Shown here piece by piece: positions 16,799-25,913 of a DNA stretch of 64,000 nucleotides (position 1 is its first letter; every line of letters begins with the position of its first letter). Where the stretch lies: assembly GCA_947503965.1 (NCBI GenBank), contig CANNFU010000001.1:434001-498000 (forward strand), written 5' to 3'. Source of the stretch: an uncultured Paracoccaceae bacterium (GTDB lineage Bacteria; Pseudomonadota; Alphaproteobacteria; Rhodobacterales; Rhodobacteraceae). Below the pieces are notes generated by a model. It had not been told where the DNA came from. It saw only the letters and a list, made by a program, of their open reading frames with translations, and searched no databases. The position numbers and the translations under genes are program-made.

Positions 16799-17641
16799 AT
16801 GCTCGACGATACCGAAATTCACCCGCTTTTCCATGGCGCCCCGTCCAGCACGGAGTTCAAGAAACTGCGTAAACGCATTGTCCGCCAGACGCGCGAGGCG
16901 ATTGAGCAATACGGCATGATCGAACGCGACACGAAATGGCTCGTATGCCTATCGGGCGGCAAAGACAGCTACACCCTGCTGGCCGTACTTTACGAGCTGA
17001 AATGGCGGGGGCTGCTGCCGGTCGATCTGATAGCCTGCAATCTCGATCAGGGGCAGCCCGGCTTTCCGGCGACGGTTCTGCCGGAATTCCTGCAAAAAAT
17101 GGGCGTGCCGCACCGGATTGAATATCAGGACACCTATTCCATCGTGATGGACAAGGTCCCACAGGGGCGCACCTATTGTGCGCTCTGCTCGCGCCTGCGG
17201 CGCGGCAACCTCTACCGCATCGCGCGCGAGGAAGGGTGTAGTGCTGTGGTGCTGGGCCATCACCGGGACGATATACTGGAAACCTTCTTCATGAACCTTT
17301 TCCACGGCGGGCGGCTCGCCACCATGCCCCCCAAGCTGGTGAATGAAGAGGGCGACCTGTTCGTTTACCGCCCCCTTGCCCATGTGGCCGAAGCGGATTG
17401 CGAGAAATTCGCCAAAGCGATGAACTATCCCATCATCCCCTGCGATCTTTGCGGTAGCCAGGACGGGCTACAGCGCCAACAGGTCAAGCAGATCCTCGAC
17501 GGGTGGGAGAAAAACAGTCCCGGGCGGCGGCAGGTCATGTTCCGTGCGCTGATGAACGCCAGACCATCCCATTTACTCGACCCGGCACTGTTTGACTTTG
17601 CCGGTCTGACCCGTGGCGCTGCGACCGAAAGAGGTGAGTAG
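16799..17641 (+). CDS. ttcA: tRNA 2-thiocytidine(32) synthetase TtcA
   Basis: Installs 2-thiocytidine at position 32 of certain tRNAs, using ATP and an iron-sulfur cluster. 280 residues from ATG 16799 ([13 protein letters not shown]); a TTG 36 bases upstream is also open. The PP-loop ATP motif is [15 protein letters not shown]. Cysteine pairs for the cluster are [10 protein letters not shown] and [10 protein letters not shown], with [15 protein letters not shown] between them. Length and motif order match the family. Confidence 0.94.
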   Translation: MLDDTEIHPLFHGAPSSTEFKKLRKRIVRQTREAIEQYGMIERDTKWLVCLSGGKDSYTLLAVLYELKWRGLLPVDLIACNLDQGQPGFPATVLPEFLQKMGVPHRIEYQDTYSIVMDKVPQGRTYCALCSRLRRGNLYRIAREEGCSAVVLGHHRDDILETFFMNLFHGGRLATMPPKLVNEEGDLFVYRPLAHVAEADCEKFAKAMNYPIIPCDLCGSQDGLQRQQVKQILDGWEKNSPGRRQVMFRALMNARPSHLLDPALFDFAGLTRGAATERGE

Positions 17642-17811
17642 CAGAGCATGGGTGATATTCGCTGATCAGGCAGCCCTTGGGCTTTGCGCTGGTTCAACGA
17701 CGCCTGCTATCAGAAATCGACGGGCGTGATATCGCCTAACATGGGATCACATGCTGTTGTGAAACCTATCTGAGGGGTGCAAATGAGCATCGAAACCCAT
17801 AGGTAAGGCAC

Positions 17812-18420
17812 ATGAGCAAACGTATCTTATATATCGTCGTGTCGCTTGCGCTGGCATTTTATGCCGGTGCGGCGTCGGCCCAGCAACTGTCATTGGCGCA
17901 GATCTCGCAATATCTGAACCAGCTGCAAACCGCGCAAGGCGGCTTTACGCAGATCAATCAGGATGGAACCCTGTCCACAGGACAGATTTTCATCAAACGC
18001 CCGGGCCGCATCCGGTTCGAATATAATCCACCCAATGAGGCCCTTGTTTTGGCAGGCGGTGGGCAACTGGCGGTTTTTGATCCGCGATCCAATGTTGGTC
18101 CGGACCGGTTTCCGCTGAACCAGACACCGCTGGGGATTATCCTGCAGGATAATGTGGATCTGACCCGCGAACGTATGGTCACCAACACGACCTCGGATGG
18201 AACCAGCACAACGATCACGGCGCAAGACCCCGATAACCCGCAATATGGTAATATTCAGCTGGTTTTCACAGCAAACCCGGTCGAGTTGCGCCAATGGGTT
18301 GTGACGGATGAGTTTGGAACCCAGACGACAGTCATTCTGAATGATCTGGTCGCGGGTGGCGCGATCAGAGACACGCAGTTCAACATCATCGCTGAAATGC
18401 GCAATCGCGGATTTCGCTGA
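17812..18420 (+). CDS. lolA: LolA-like outer-membrane lipoprotein carrier
   Basis: A periplasmic carrier that takes lipoproteins from the LolCDE exporter to the outer membrane. 202 residues with signal peptide (LAFYAGAASA-Q), then the typical LolA sequence: YLNQLQTAQGGFTQ, GQIFIKRPGRIRFEY, LAVFDPRSN and QWVVTDEFGTQTTV. Convergent with a lytic transglycosylase gene. Alphaproteobacterial LolA proteins are diverged, but the pattern is clear. Confidence 0.88.
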   Translation: MSKRILYIVVSLALAFYAGAASAQQLSLAQISQYLNQLQTAQGGFTQINQDGTLSTGQIFIKRPGRIRFEYNPPNEALVLAGGGQLAVFDPRSNVGPDRFPLNQTPLGIILQDNVDLTRERMVTNTTSDGTSTTITAQDPDNPQYGNIQLVFTANPVELRQWVVTDEFGTQTTVILNDLVAGGAIRDTQFNIIAEMRNRGFR

Positions 18421-18480
18421 ACCTTTGCATTGCTGACCCGATTGGCTCAGCCCGCATGATGCGGCGGAGCCTTTCGCATT

Positions 18481-19071
18481 TCAGATTTTGCCGCACGACC
18501 GCAATTGTGTGTCATACATGACAGCACGCGCCTCGACCTCTCCCGCGATCCGGACCAGCCAGCTTTTCGACCGCCAGGTGCCGCGCTTAAAACCGGTCCG
18601 TCCGTCGTGATAGGCCAGATACTGGTTGCGCGTATCATTGATCGGAACACCGGTTTCTTTCACGGTCTGGGCCATGTACCAGCCCATGAAATCAGTCGCA
18701 TCACGGATATTGTCACGCCGCGCACGATTGCCGCCTTCCTGATCCTGATACTCTTTCCACGTGCCATCCAGCGCCTGACTGTAGCCCAACGCGGATGATT
18801 GGCGGCCCACGGGGATAACGCCCAACGCATAGCGATGCGGTGGGCGATTGTCGCCGATGAATTTGCTTTCCTGATAGATGATCGCCATCAGCGACGGGAT
18901 CGGAACCCCGTATCTGCGTTCGACCTGACGGAACGCGCGAAGGTATTCGGGGCGCTCGGACACAATGCTGCAAGCGTTATCAAGGTCACGCGGGGCGGAA
19001 AAATCGCCCGAGCTTGACCCGCAACTGCCCAATAACAGCACAAATGCCATGGCGCGAAAGATACTGCTCAT
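18481..19071 (-). CDS. Lytic transglycosylase (SLT-type) lipoprotein
   Basis: Cuts peptidoglycan glycan strands. 196 residues, with a lipobox leader (AFVLLLGSCGSSSG). The domain shows the catalytic Glu in AIIYQESKF, then SSALGYSQALDGTWKEY and the C-terminal motif YLAYHDGRTGF. It is a short, membrane-anchored family member. Confidence 0.88.
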   Translation of the reverse strand: MSSIFRAMAFVLLLGSCGSSSGDFSAPRDLDNACSIVSERPEYLRAFRQVERRYGVPIPSLMAIIYQESKFIGDNRPPHRYALGVIPVGRQSSALGYSQALDGTWKEYQDQEGGNRARRDNIRDATDFMGWYMAQTVKETGVPINDTRNQYLAYHDGRTGFKRGTWRSKSWLVRIAGEVEARAVMYDTQLRSCGKI

Positions 19072-19143
19072 CTGCCTCTCGCTTTTTGTTTTTCTTGATC
19101 ATAGCGGGTTGGTGGCGTTCTGGGAATCCCAAACAGGTGCTTA

Positions 19144-20025
19144 TCAGATCACAAATGCAAGGATCAGCGGCAAAGCGAGCACGGAAAGCAGGGTTGACGC
19201 CACAACCAGACCGGCAACGGGCTGTGCATCCGCACCGTATTTTTCGGCCAGAAGGTATGATGTGACCGCGACCGGTGTGGCGACCTGGACGATGAGAACT
19301 GCGGCGGCCACAGGTTCCAGCCCGAACCAGGTTGCCACAGACCACGCGGCCGCAACACAGATGATTACCTTTGCCACCGATAGCCACACTGCCTGTGTCA
19401 TCGCTTTGGTTTCCAGCCGGGCGACGGCGACACCAAGCGTGATCAACATCATGGGAATCGCCATTTGGCCGACCAATTCAATAGCATTTGTCAGAAATTC
19501 CGGCGTTTCCCACCCCTGCCACAGGAACAAAGCCCCAAGTAACGTTGCGGCAACCAGCGGCTCCTGCATCACACGTTTGAACGAGCCCTTTCCCGCCACC
19601 ATCCAGATCCCGATCGTAAACGACAAGATCGCCATGACCGCGAAAATCACCACGGCGTAGCCCAGCCCAGTCTCACCAAATGCGAACAGCGCAAGCGGCA
19701 ATCCAAGATTTCCGGTATTGCCGAAAATCAGAGGGGCAAGATAAGTTTGCGTGTCCAGCCGTGCGGCTTTGACCAAAGCAAAACATGCAACCATTACAAT
19801 CCCATAGGCCACGAATGATGCAAGCGACAGCGCGGCCAGCGCCTCGGGCTCCACGTCTGTTTTCATCAGGGCCGCAAAAATCAAGCACGGGACGGCAAGG
19901 GTCATCGCCATGCGCGTAACGAACTGCACTCGATACTCGAACCCAAGTTTGACCCAAACAAATCCGACGGCCGCCAAAAGGAATACAGGTGCTGTAATAT
20001 TCAGCACTGTCAGAGCAAGGTTCAC
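19144..20025 (-). CDS. AEC-family (auxin efflux carrier-like) transporter
   Basis: 293 residues with about ten hydrophobic segments, N-terminal LNITAPVFLLAAVGFVWVKL, a central APLIFGNTGNLGLPLALFAFG motif typical of AEC permeases, and a C-terminal half repeating the first five helices. Bacterial members export or import organic acids such as malate; the substrate cannot be told here. It is divergent from hspQ. Confidence 0.86.
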   Translation of the reverse strand: MNLALTVLNITAPVFLLAAVGFVWVKLGFEYRVQFVTRMAMTLAVPCLIFAALMKTDVEPEALAALSLASFVAYGIVMVACFALVKAARLDTQTYLAPLIFGNTGNLGLPLALFAFGETGLGYAVVIFAVMAILSFTIGIWMVAGKGSFKRVMQEPLVAATLLGALFLWQGWETPEFLTNAIELVGQMAIPMMLITLGVAVARLETKAMTQAVWLSVAKVIICVAAAWSVATWFGLEPVAAAVLIVQVATPVAVTSYLLAEKYGADAQPVAGLVVASTLLSVLALPLILAFVI

Positions 20026-20106
20026 AAACTGTTTCCTTTATTTATTGGGTCTGGACATAGACTTTGCACCTGCAGCAGACATATATAGGCAATGGGGTTT
20101 AGTGAA

Positions 20107-20433
20107 ATGTTTAAAACGCACGCCAAATATCACCTCGGCCAAGTGGTCCGTCACCGCAAGCATCCCTTTCGGGGTGTGGTTTTTGACGTAGATGCGATGT
20201 TTTCCAACACCGACGCGTGGTACAACGCGATCCCGGAAGATAGCCGTCCGAAAAAGGATCAGCCGTTCTATCACCTGCTGGCGGAAAATGATCAGAGCTT
20301 TTACGTGGCTTATGTGTCCGAACAGAACCTTGTTGCAGACTATTCCGGCGAGCCTGTCGACCATCCCGACCTGCCTGATCTGTTCGGCCCGTTCGAGGAT
20401 GGCCAATACCCGTTGCAGGTTCAGCTGAACTAG
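20107..20433 (+). CDS. hspQ: Heat shock protein HspQ (YccV-like)
   Basis: A small hemimethylated-DNA-binding/YccV domain protein, in E. coli a Lon-specificity enhancer. The sequence TRAKY-like KTHAKYHLGQVVRHRKHPFRG, VDAMFSNTDAWYNAIPED, QPFYHLLAEND and AYVSEQNLV matches the family. I start at ATG 20107 (MFKTHAKY), where family N-termini usually align; an ATG five codons upstream (20092) is also possible. Confidence 0.9.
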   Translation: MFKTHAKYHLGQVVRHRKHPFRGVVFDVDAMFSNTDAWYNAIPEDSRPKKDQPFYHLLAENDQSFYVAYVSEQNLVADYSGEPVDHPDLPDLFGPFEDGQYPLQVQLN

Positions 20434-20474
20434 GTCCCGAAGGCGACGACCTTCTGGCGGATCGCACCTAATCC

Positions 20475-21269
20475 TTAGATCTTGGCCTCCACCACATCGC
20501 CAGCCTTCAAAAAGCGCGGTGGCTTCATGCCAACGCCGACACCCGGCGGCGTCCCTGTGATAACGATATCGCCTGGATGCAGTGTTACAAATCGGCTGAC
20601 ATGCGCGACGATCTGCGGGACGGAAAAGATCATCGTGGCGGTCGATCCGGTTTGCATGGGTTCCCCGTTCACCTTGAGGGACATGGCCAGATTGTGCACA
20701 ACTGCAACCTCATCGCGCGTCGCAAGAAAGGGGCCGATGGGTGCAAATGTATCCGCTGATTTCCCTTTGACCCACTGCCCACCGAAGTCCATCTGGAAAC
20801 TCCGTTCTGACACATCATTCGCAACGCAATAGCCTGCAACATGTGCCAATGCGTGAGCCTCACTGATGTTTTTTGCCGTGCTGCCGATCACCACACCCAG
20901 CTCAACCTCCCAATCGGTCTTGGTTGATCCTTTGGGCATCACAATCGGATCATTGGCGCCGGTGACGGCGCAGGCCTTCATGAACAGGATCGGATGTTCG
21001 GGTACGGGCAAATCCATCTCGGCGGCATGATCATAATAATTCAGGCCAATGCAGAAAACCCGGCGGACATCGCTTAGAAATGGTGCCGGGGTACCTTCGA
21101 CAATCGGCAAGCCGGTCAAATCAACATTGCGCAGCGCTGTCAGCCCTTCAGGCGTAATCTGATCCGGTCCGATATCCGCGACATGCGCAGACAGGTCACG
21201 AAAACTGCCCGCGTCGTCCACAGCGGCAGGCACTATCTTCGCATCTGTTCTGATCCGGCACAGTTTCAT
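20475..21269 (-). CDS. Fumarylacetoacetate hydrolase-family protein
   Basis: 264 residues from ATG 21269 (MKLCRIRTDA; a GGGGGA ribosome site lies upstream), while the longer frame to 21317 is unsupported. The FAH core is present: VFCIGLNYYDHAAEM, PILFMKACAVTGAND, the metal ligands in DWEVELGVVIG, and GDIVITGTPPGVGVGM. Members cleave or decarboxylate beta-diketones or hydroxy-keto acids. The exact substrate is unknown. Confidence 0.87.
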   Translation of the reverse strand: MKLCRIRTDAKIVPAAVDDAGSFRDLSAHVADIGPDQITPEGLTALRNVDLTGLPIVEGTPAPFLSDVRRVFCIGLNYYDHAAEMDLPVPEHPILFMKACAVTGANDPIVMPKGSTKTDWEVELGVVIGSTAKNISEAHALAHVAGYCVANDVSERSFQMDFGGQWVKGKSADTFAPIGPFLATRDEVAVVHNLAMSLKVNGEPMQTGSTATMIFSVPQIVAHVSRFVTLHPGDIVITGTPPGVGVGMKPPRFLKAGDVVEAKI

Positions 21270-21385
21270 GCAGCGTCCCCCTGATTTCAGACACTTGATA
21301 AGGCGAACAATCGTCACATGCCAGAGGGGTGGTCAACGCCAACCACCATGTTACATCCCTTGCCAAGACAAAAAGGATCATTGCC

Positions 21386-22162
21386 ATGTTAGTTGTTGTT
21401 TCGCCCGCCAAATCGCTTGATATGGAGCCGGTGGATATCACGGCCACAGCGCCTGTCTTTCAGGAAGACGCCGTGCGGCTATCCAAAACAGCACGCAACC
21501 TGACGCTGACACAGTTGAAAGACTTGATGGGGATATCCGACGATCTGGCACGGTTGAACCGGGACAGGTTTCAGGCGTTCGCCGCAGAACCCGATGCGGA
21601 TGCGACCAAGGCGGCAGCACTTGCCTTTAACGGTGACACCTATCAGGGGTTAGAGGCCAAAACGCTATCCGAGGGTGATCTGGCGTGGGCGCAGGATCAT
21701 CTGCGCATTCTCTCCGGGCTTTATGGTCTGCTGCGTCCGCTTGACGCGATCCAGCCCTACCGGTTGGAGATGGGCAGCAAGCTGAAAACCAGGCGTGGCA
21801 AATCGCTTTATGATTATTGGGGCGATACCATCGCGAAGGCGCTGAATGAACAGGCCGCGGCGCAGGGGACTGACACGCTGATCAACTGCGCCAGTCAGGA
21901 GTATTTTGGCGCCGCCGATCGCAAGGCACTGAAACTGCGGGTGATCACCCCCACCTTCATGGAACTCAAGGACAACAAACCGCGCATCGTCAGCTTCTTT
22001 GCAAAGCGCGCGCGCGGCGCCATGGCGCGTTTCATTATCGAAAACCGACTGACCGTCGCCGACGATATCAGGACATTCAGCGCAGGCGGCTATGCCTTTG
22101 ATGCGGACCTGTCCGAAGGCGATAAATGGGTCTTTCTGCGCGATTATCCAGACGCGTCCTAA
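21386..22162 (+). CDS. yaaA: Peroxide stress protein YaaA
   Basis: 258 residues from ATG 21386 (MLVVVSPAKSLDMEP). Family motifs: LSPAKSLD-like N-terminus, FNGDTYQGLEA, LRILSGLYGLLRPLDAIQPYRLEMG and NCASQEYFGA. YaaA limits iron-driven oxidative damage and has a DNA-binding fold. Its TAA overlaps the stop of the convergent DUF2927 gene by four bases, so the two transcripts share their ends. Confidence 0.92.
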   Translation: MLVVVSPAKSLDMEPVDITATAPVFQEDAVRLSKTARNLTLTQLKDLMGISDDLARLNRDRFQAFAAEPDADATKAAALAFNGDTYQGLEAKTLSEGDLAWAQDHLRILSGLYGLLRPLDAIQPYRLEMGSKLKTRRGKSLYDYWGDTIAKALNEQAAAQGTDTLINCASQEYFGAADRKALKLRVITPTFMELKDNKPRIVSFFAKRARGAMARFIIENRLTVADDIRTFSAGGYAFDADLSEGDKWVFLRDYPDAS

Positions 22163-22995
22163 GGCCGGTCCGCCACCTCAACGATGGGAGGCGGTGCGAT
22201 GTTCAGAAACAAGTCAGCGACCTTACGCGCATCATCGCCGGGCGAGACATGGTCGCTATAAAGCGCCTCCAACAGCCTGAAATCAGGGTCACGGTTTTCC
22301 CGGATCGCGCCAGTATTATCGAAGGTGAAGATGGACGACCCTTGTGAATCGTTCAATAGACCCAAGGTCTGCATGAATTCTTCGTAGATGCATTCTGCAA
22401 TGGGTGTTGCATCATCGTTATTGATAAAGATAAACCCAGCACGCAGTTCATCATTCTTCGACATCAGATTGAAATAGCAGCGGGTCTGGTCGCCTTCGGC
22501 AAATTGGCGACTTAGGTGTTTTGTGCTTTGGGTCAACGCGCCAAGCGTGATCCCGTTTTCCAACCCCGTCAGAAAAATGAAGATGCTGCCGGTCAGCGAT
22601 ACATCTTCGGCATCGTCGCCACCGCGCAGCAGGGCCCGCACAATCGACCCATCGACGCCGTCGAAATCCTTGCGCGGCATCCGGAACTGCGTATTTCCGG
22701 CCAGACGTCTGTTGAATTGGGCTAAATCAAAGAATTCAACCTCACCCACGCCGGGGAAATTGGGGATGCGGGAATTGACCATGTCGACCAATCCATGAAT
22801 GTAATCGCGGTAGGCGTCGCCTTCATGGATGACGGTCACCTTGGGTGGATAAGCCCATCTGCGGACGGTGCCCCGTTCGGACGCGACAATCTCGACAACC
22901 TGATCATAAACCGGTTTCTCTTGTGCCACAGCGGCGGCTGGAACCGTCAGAAAACCAATTGCAGATAAGGCGAGTAGTCGAAAAATAGGCGTCAT
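22159..22995 (-). CDS. DUF2927 secreted protein
   Basis: 278 residues from ATG 22995, with signal peptide (LLALSAIGFLTVPAAAVA-Q). Domain sequence: VRRWAYPPKVTVI, FFDLAQFNRRLAG, TRCYFNLMSKN and AECIYEEFMQTLGLLNDSQGS, the last being the diagnostic EE-TQ-LGL-ND region of DUF2927, which resembles a zinc-protease-like segment. The role is unknown. Confidence 0.83.
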   Translation of the reverse strand: MTPIFRLLALSAIGFLTVPAAAVAQEKPVYDQVVEIVASERGTVRRWAYPPKVTVIHEGDAYRDYIHGLVDMVNSRIPNFPGVGEVEFFDLAQFNRRLAGNTQFRMPRKDFDGVDGSIVRALLRGGDDAEDVSLTGSIFIFLTGLENGITLGALTQSTKHLSRQFAEGDQTRCYFNLMSKNDELRAGFIFINNDDATPIAECIYEEFMQTLGLLNDSQGSSIFTFDNTGAIRENRDPDFRLLEALYSDHVSPGDDARKVADLFLNIAPPPIVEVADRP

Positions 22996-23186
22996 GGCGT
23001 CTCTCTTTGTCAGTCGCTGCATCCACCCCATGTGGATAGTATTCGTGGATAAACGTCACAAATCGAGCGGTTTGTTGCTCAAATTGGGGCAATTTGAGAT
23101 AAGCGCTTTGTGACGTGTCCTGAACGCAACAGATGGCCCGGCTGGTTGTCAAACGGGGGCGCACACGGCCTGAAAAGGATGCAGAA

Positions 23187-23960
23187 ATGAAAATCGCCAT
23201 CATCGGCCAAGGTGCCATCGCGCAATATGTTCGGGATCAATTGCGCATCCACGGCATTTGCGAAATCGCGCAGATCGTCCGACCGGGTAAGGAAACGGCA
23301 GGTACTGTTCCGCATATTGCCGATCTTGATGATTTGCCGGAGACCCCTGACCTGATTGTCGATTGCGGTGGGCACGCGGCGCTGGCGCAGCATGGACCCA
23401 TCGCGCTGGGGCTTGGTATGGATGTGCTGACCGTATCGCTTGGCGCCCTAGCAGATGCGGCACTTTACGACAGGCTCAAACACGCCGCCACAGACGGCAA
23501 CGCGCGCCTTCATCTGGCCAGCGGTGCGATTGGCGGGCTTGATGCATTGCGCGCCGCGCGGATCGGCGCGCTGGATGCGGTCACTTATACGGGGCGCAAA
23601 CCACCGATGGGCTGGGCCGGTTCACCTGCCGCTGATGTGCTTGATCTGACGCAGATCACCACCCCGACGACGCACTTTAACGGTACCGCACGTGTCGCCG
23701 CGCTACGCTATCCCAAAAACGCGAATGTTGCGGCAGCGGTGGCATTGGCTGGTCTCGGCTTTGACGATACCAAAGTCGCATTGATTGCGGACCCAACAAT
23801 ACACACCAACATTCACGAAATCACCGCAAAGGGTGATTTTGGCGATTTCCTTTTCACCATCTCAGGCAACAACCTGCCCGACAACCCGCGCAGTTCAGCG
23901 CTTGCCGCGATGAGTGTTGTCGCATCACTTGCCGAACAGACCGAACAGATTGGTTTCTAG
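23187..23960 (+). CDS. Aspartate dehydrogenase (NadX-type)
   Basis: 257 residues from ATG 23187. The Rossmann start is MKIAIIGQGAIAQYV, followed by DCGGHAALAQHG, SLGALAD, GRKPP and the catalytic-region motif ADPTIHTNIHEI. Such enzymes convert L-aspartate to iminoaspartate with NAD(P)+ and can feed NAD synthesis. No nad genes are adjacent, so the pathway here is uncertain. It is monocistronic by position. Confidence 0.86.
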   Translation: MKIAIIGQGAIAQYVRDQLRIHGICEIAQIVRPGKETAGTVPHIADLDDLPETPDLIVDCGGHAALAQHGPIALGLGMDVLTVSLGALADAALYDRLKHAATDGNARLHLASGAIGGLDALRAARIGALDAVTYTGRKPPMGWAGSPAADVLDLTQITTPTTHFNGTARVAALRYPKNANVAAAVALAGLGFDDTKVALIADPTIHTNIHEITAKGDFGDFLFTISGNNLPDNPRSSALAAMSVVASLAEQTEQIGF

Positions 23961-24002
23961 AGCAACGTCCATTTGATCTGCAATATTTGTTTAACAGCGC
24001 GA

Positions 24003-24034
24003 GGGCAGTCCCCAACCGCGGGTAGGGGCTGCCC
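24003..24034 (+). terminator. GC-rich hairpin after aspartate dehydrogenase
   Basis: GGGCAGTCCCC pairs with GGGGCTGCCC (one bulged T) across an 11-base loop, 42 bases beyond the dehydrogenase stop and 66 bases before the convergent thiolase stop. There is no T-run, so it may be a bidirectional stop or a transcript stabiliser. Confidence 0.4.
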
Positions 24035-24100
24035 GACTTGGCAATCGGGCGGGACCTTGGCCAAGGTATGGTTCAGATTTTTAGGACGACGCTCTGGAAC

Positions 24101-25276
24101 CTAGATCCGCTCAATCGCCAAGGCGATCCCCTGCCCTCCGCCGATGCACATCGTGATCAGGCCGCGTTTGCCTGCGATACGGTCCAGCTCATACATCGTC
24201 TTGACAGTAATGATGGCACCGGTGGCACCCACGGGGTGGCCCAGCGCAATTGCGCCACCATTGGGGTTTACACGCGCCGGATCAAACCCAAGCTCTTTCG
24301 ACACGGCAAGGGCCTGTGCCGCAAAGGCCTCGTTTGATTCAATCACATCAAAATCATCGACCGTCATTTTCAGCTTGACCAGCAGGTTCGCCACGGCAGG
24401 GACCGGGCCGATTCCCATCACTTCGGGGCGCACCCCGGCATGGGCATAACCCAGCACGCGGAATTTCGGAGACAGGCCCGCCTTTTCGGCGGCACCCGCA
24501 GTTGCCAGCACCACAGCCGCCGCACCGTCATTCAGGCCAGAGGCGTTGCCCGCCGTGACTGACCCGTCTTTCTGAAAGACCGGGCGCAGACCGGCCAATG
24601 CCTCTGCCGTTGTCGCCTTGGGGTGCTCATCTGTAACGAAATCCACCATTTCGCGGCGTTGCTTGACCTGTATCGGCACGATTTGATCCGTGAAATAGCC
24701 CGCAGCTATCGCCGCTGCAGCACGCTCCTGACTTTGCAGGGCAAACGCGTCCTGCTCTTCGCGCGTCACGTCATGCTCACGCGCCACGTTTTCGGCTGTG
24801 ACACCCATATGCCCGGTGCCAAAAGGACAGTTCAGCGCACCCAACATCATATCCTGCGTGCGCACGTCACCCATCTTGGCACCCCAACGCTGGTCAGAGA
24901 TGATATAAGGTGATCGGCTCATGTTCTCTGCGCCACCGGCAAGACCGAATTCTGCATCGCCCAGCATCAGTGACTGCACGACAGATACGATCGCCTGCAC
25001 GCCCGACCCGCACAGGCGGTTCACGTTCATGGCCGGTGTCGTATCCGGCACGCCTGCATTCATCGCGGCAACGCGGCTGACATACATATCCTTTGGTTCT
25101 GTATTGATCACATGGCCAAGCGCGACATGACCGATCTGTGCACCCTCGACGCCGCTGCGATCCAACGCGGCCTTTGCGGCAACAGTGCCAAGCTCAATCG
25201 GCGTGGTGCCAGCCAATGCGCCGCCAAACGTGCCGATCGCAGTCCGTGCGCCGCCCAAAATGACGATATCTGTCAT
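24101..25276 (-). CDS. Acetyl-CoA acetyltransferase (beta-ketothiolase)
   Basis: 391 residues, a full-length biosynthetic-type thiolase. Active-site Cys in NRLCGSGVQAI, His in LGHPVGATGA, and the second Cys in TMCIGGGQGIA. It condenses or cleaves acetyl-CoA/acetoacetyl-CoA or slightly longer 3-ketoacyl-CoAs. No polyhydroxybutyrate genes are beside it, so phaA versus atoB or bktB cannot be decided. Confidence 0.92.
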   Translation of the reverse strand: MTDIVILGGARTAIGTFGGALAGTTPIELGTVAAKAALDRSGVEGAQIGHVALGHVINTEPKDMYVSRVAAMNAGVPDTTPAMNVNRLCGSGVQAIVSVVQSLMLGDAEFGLAGGAENMSRSPYIISDQRWGAKMGDVRTQDMMLGALNCPFGTGHMGVTAENVAREHDVTREEQDAFALQSQERAAAAIAAGYFTDQIVPIQVKQRREMVDFVTDEHPKATTAEALAGLRPVFQKDGSVTAGNASGLNDGAAAVVLATAGAAEKAGLSPKFRVLGYAHAGVRPEVMGIGPVPAVANLLVKLKMTVDDFDVIESNEAFAAQALAVSKELGFDPARVNPNGGAIALGHPVGATGAIITVKTMYELDRIAGKRGLITMCIGGGQGIALAIERI

Positions 25277-25380
25277 GAAAGCCTCCCTTGTGATTTTGAC
25301 CGTACCTTATCCCGGTCAGGCACAAGGAACAGAAAAACGTCACGGCATCGATCCTCTTGAAACCGTTTTTGAGATACCCA

Positions 25381-25404
25381 TATTGTATACTATAGTATGC
25401 AATA
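25381..25404. promoter_or_regulatory. Palindromic operator-like site
   Basis: TATTGTATACTATAGTATGCAATA-type near-perfect palindrome (one mismatched pair), 14 bases upstream of the small membrane ORF and about 105 bases upstream of the divergent thiolase start. The ATAC-TATA-GTAT core resembles GntR-family operators and overlaps a possible -10 (TATACT). The cognate regulator is not in the window. Confidence 0.5.
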
Positions 25405-25417
25405 TTATGGGAAACCC

Positions 25418-25567
25418 ATGCTTCAGGACCTTGTCGCGCAGAATTTCATCGTTGTTGCCGGTGTATTTGTCGTGGTGGTTTGGCTGCTTAGTCGCTTTGG
25501 CGGTGGTGGCAAAGGCGGCCCTGATCAGGATAATGGCAAAGGAGGTTCGGATGATTACGGCACTTGA
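25418..25567 (+). CDS. 49-residue single-pass membrane protein
   Basis: MLQDLVAQNFIVVAGVFVVV begins one membrane helix ending near LLSRF, then a Gly/Lys-rich tail (GGGGKGGPDQDNGKGGSDD) and stop TGA 25565-25567. It overlaps the next gene by 17 bases and carries that gene's AAAGGAGG ribosome site, so the two are coupled. The next-but-one gene has the same kind of N-terminal helix fused to a glyoxalase fold, which suggests that this peptide is the detached anchor of the pair. Confidence 0.6.
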   Translation: MLQDLVAQNFIVVAGVFVVVVWLLSRFGGGGKGGPDQDNGKGGSDDYGT

Positions 25568-25910
25568 TCACATTCAATTGGCGCTGCCAGCCGACGCAGA
25601 AGAGGACATGCGTGACTTCTATTGCAACGCGCTGGGCATGACCGCGCTACCCAAACCCGCACCATTGCAAGGGCGCGGCGGGTTCTGGGCGCAGGCAGGC
25701 CCGGTGCAAGTGCATTTTGGCATTGATGCGGATTTCCACCCGGCCACCAAGGCGCATCCTGCCTTTGTTGTCGATGATCTGGACGCGTTGGCGGATCGTC
25801 TTTCCGGTGCGGGTCACAGAATCACTTGGGACACCGCGCTACCTGCAGTAAGACGGTGCTTTATACACGACCCCGTCGGAAACCGTATTGAACTGATCTC
25901 ACAGACGTAA
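25551..25910 (+). CDS. Glyoxalase/bleomycin-resistance (VOC) fold protein
   Basis: 119 residues starting MITALDHIQLALPADAEEDM, with FYCNALGMTALPKP, GGFWAQAGPVQVHFGID and FIHDPVGNRIELI. This is the VOC dioxygenase/glyoxalase fold, with candidate metal ligands His (DHIQLAL), His (VHFGI) and Glu (RIELI). The start is fixed by a perfect AAAGGAGG nine bases upstream. The substrate is unknown. It is followed three bases later by a membrane-anchored relative. Confidence 0.87.
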   Translation: MITALDHIQLALPADAEEDMRDFYCNALGMTALPKPAPLQGRGGFWAQAGPVQVHFGIDADFHPATKAHPAFVVDDLDALADRLSGAGHRITWDTALPAVRRCFIHDPVGNRIELISQT

Positions 25911-25913
25911 GAC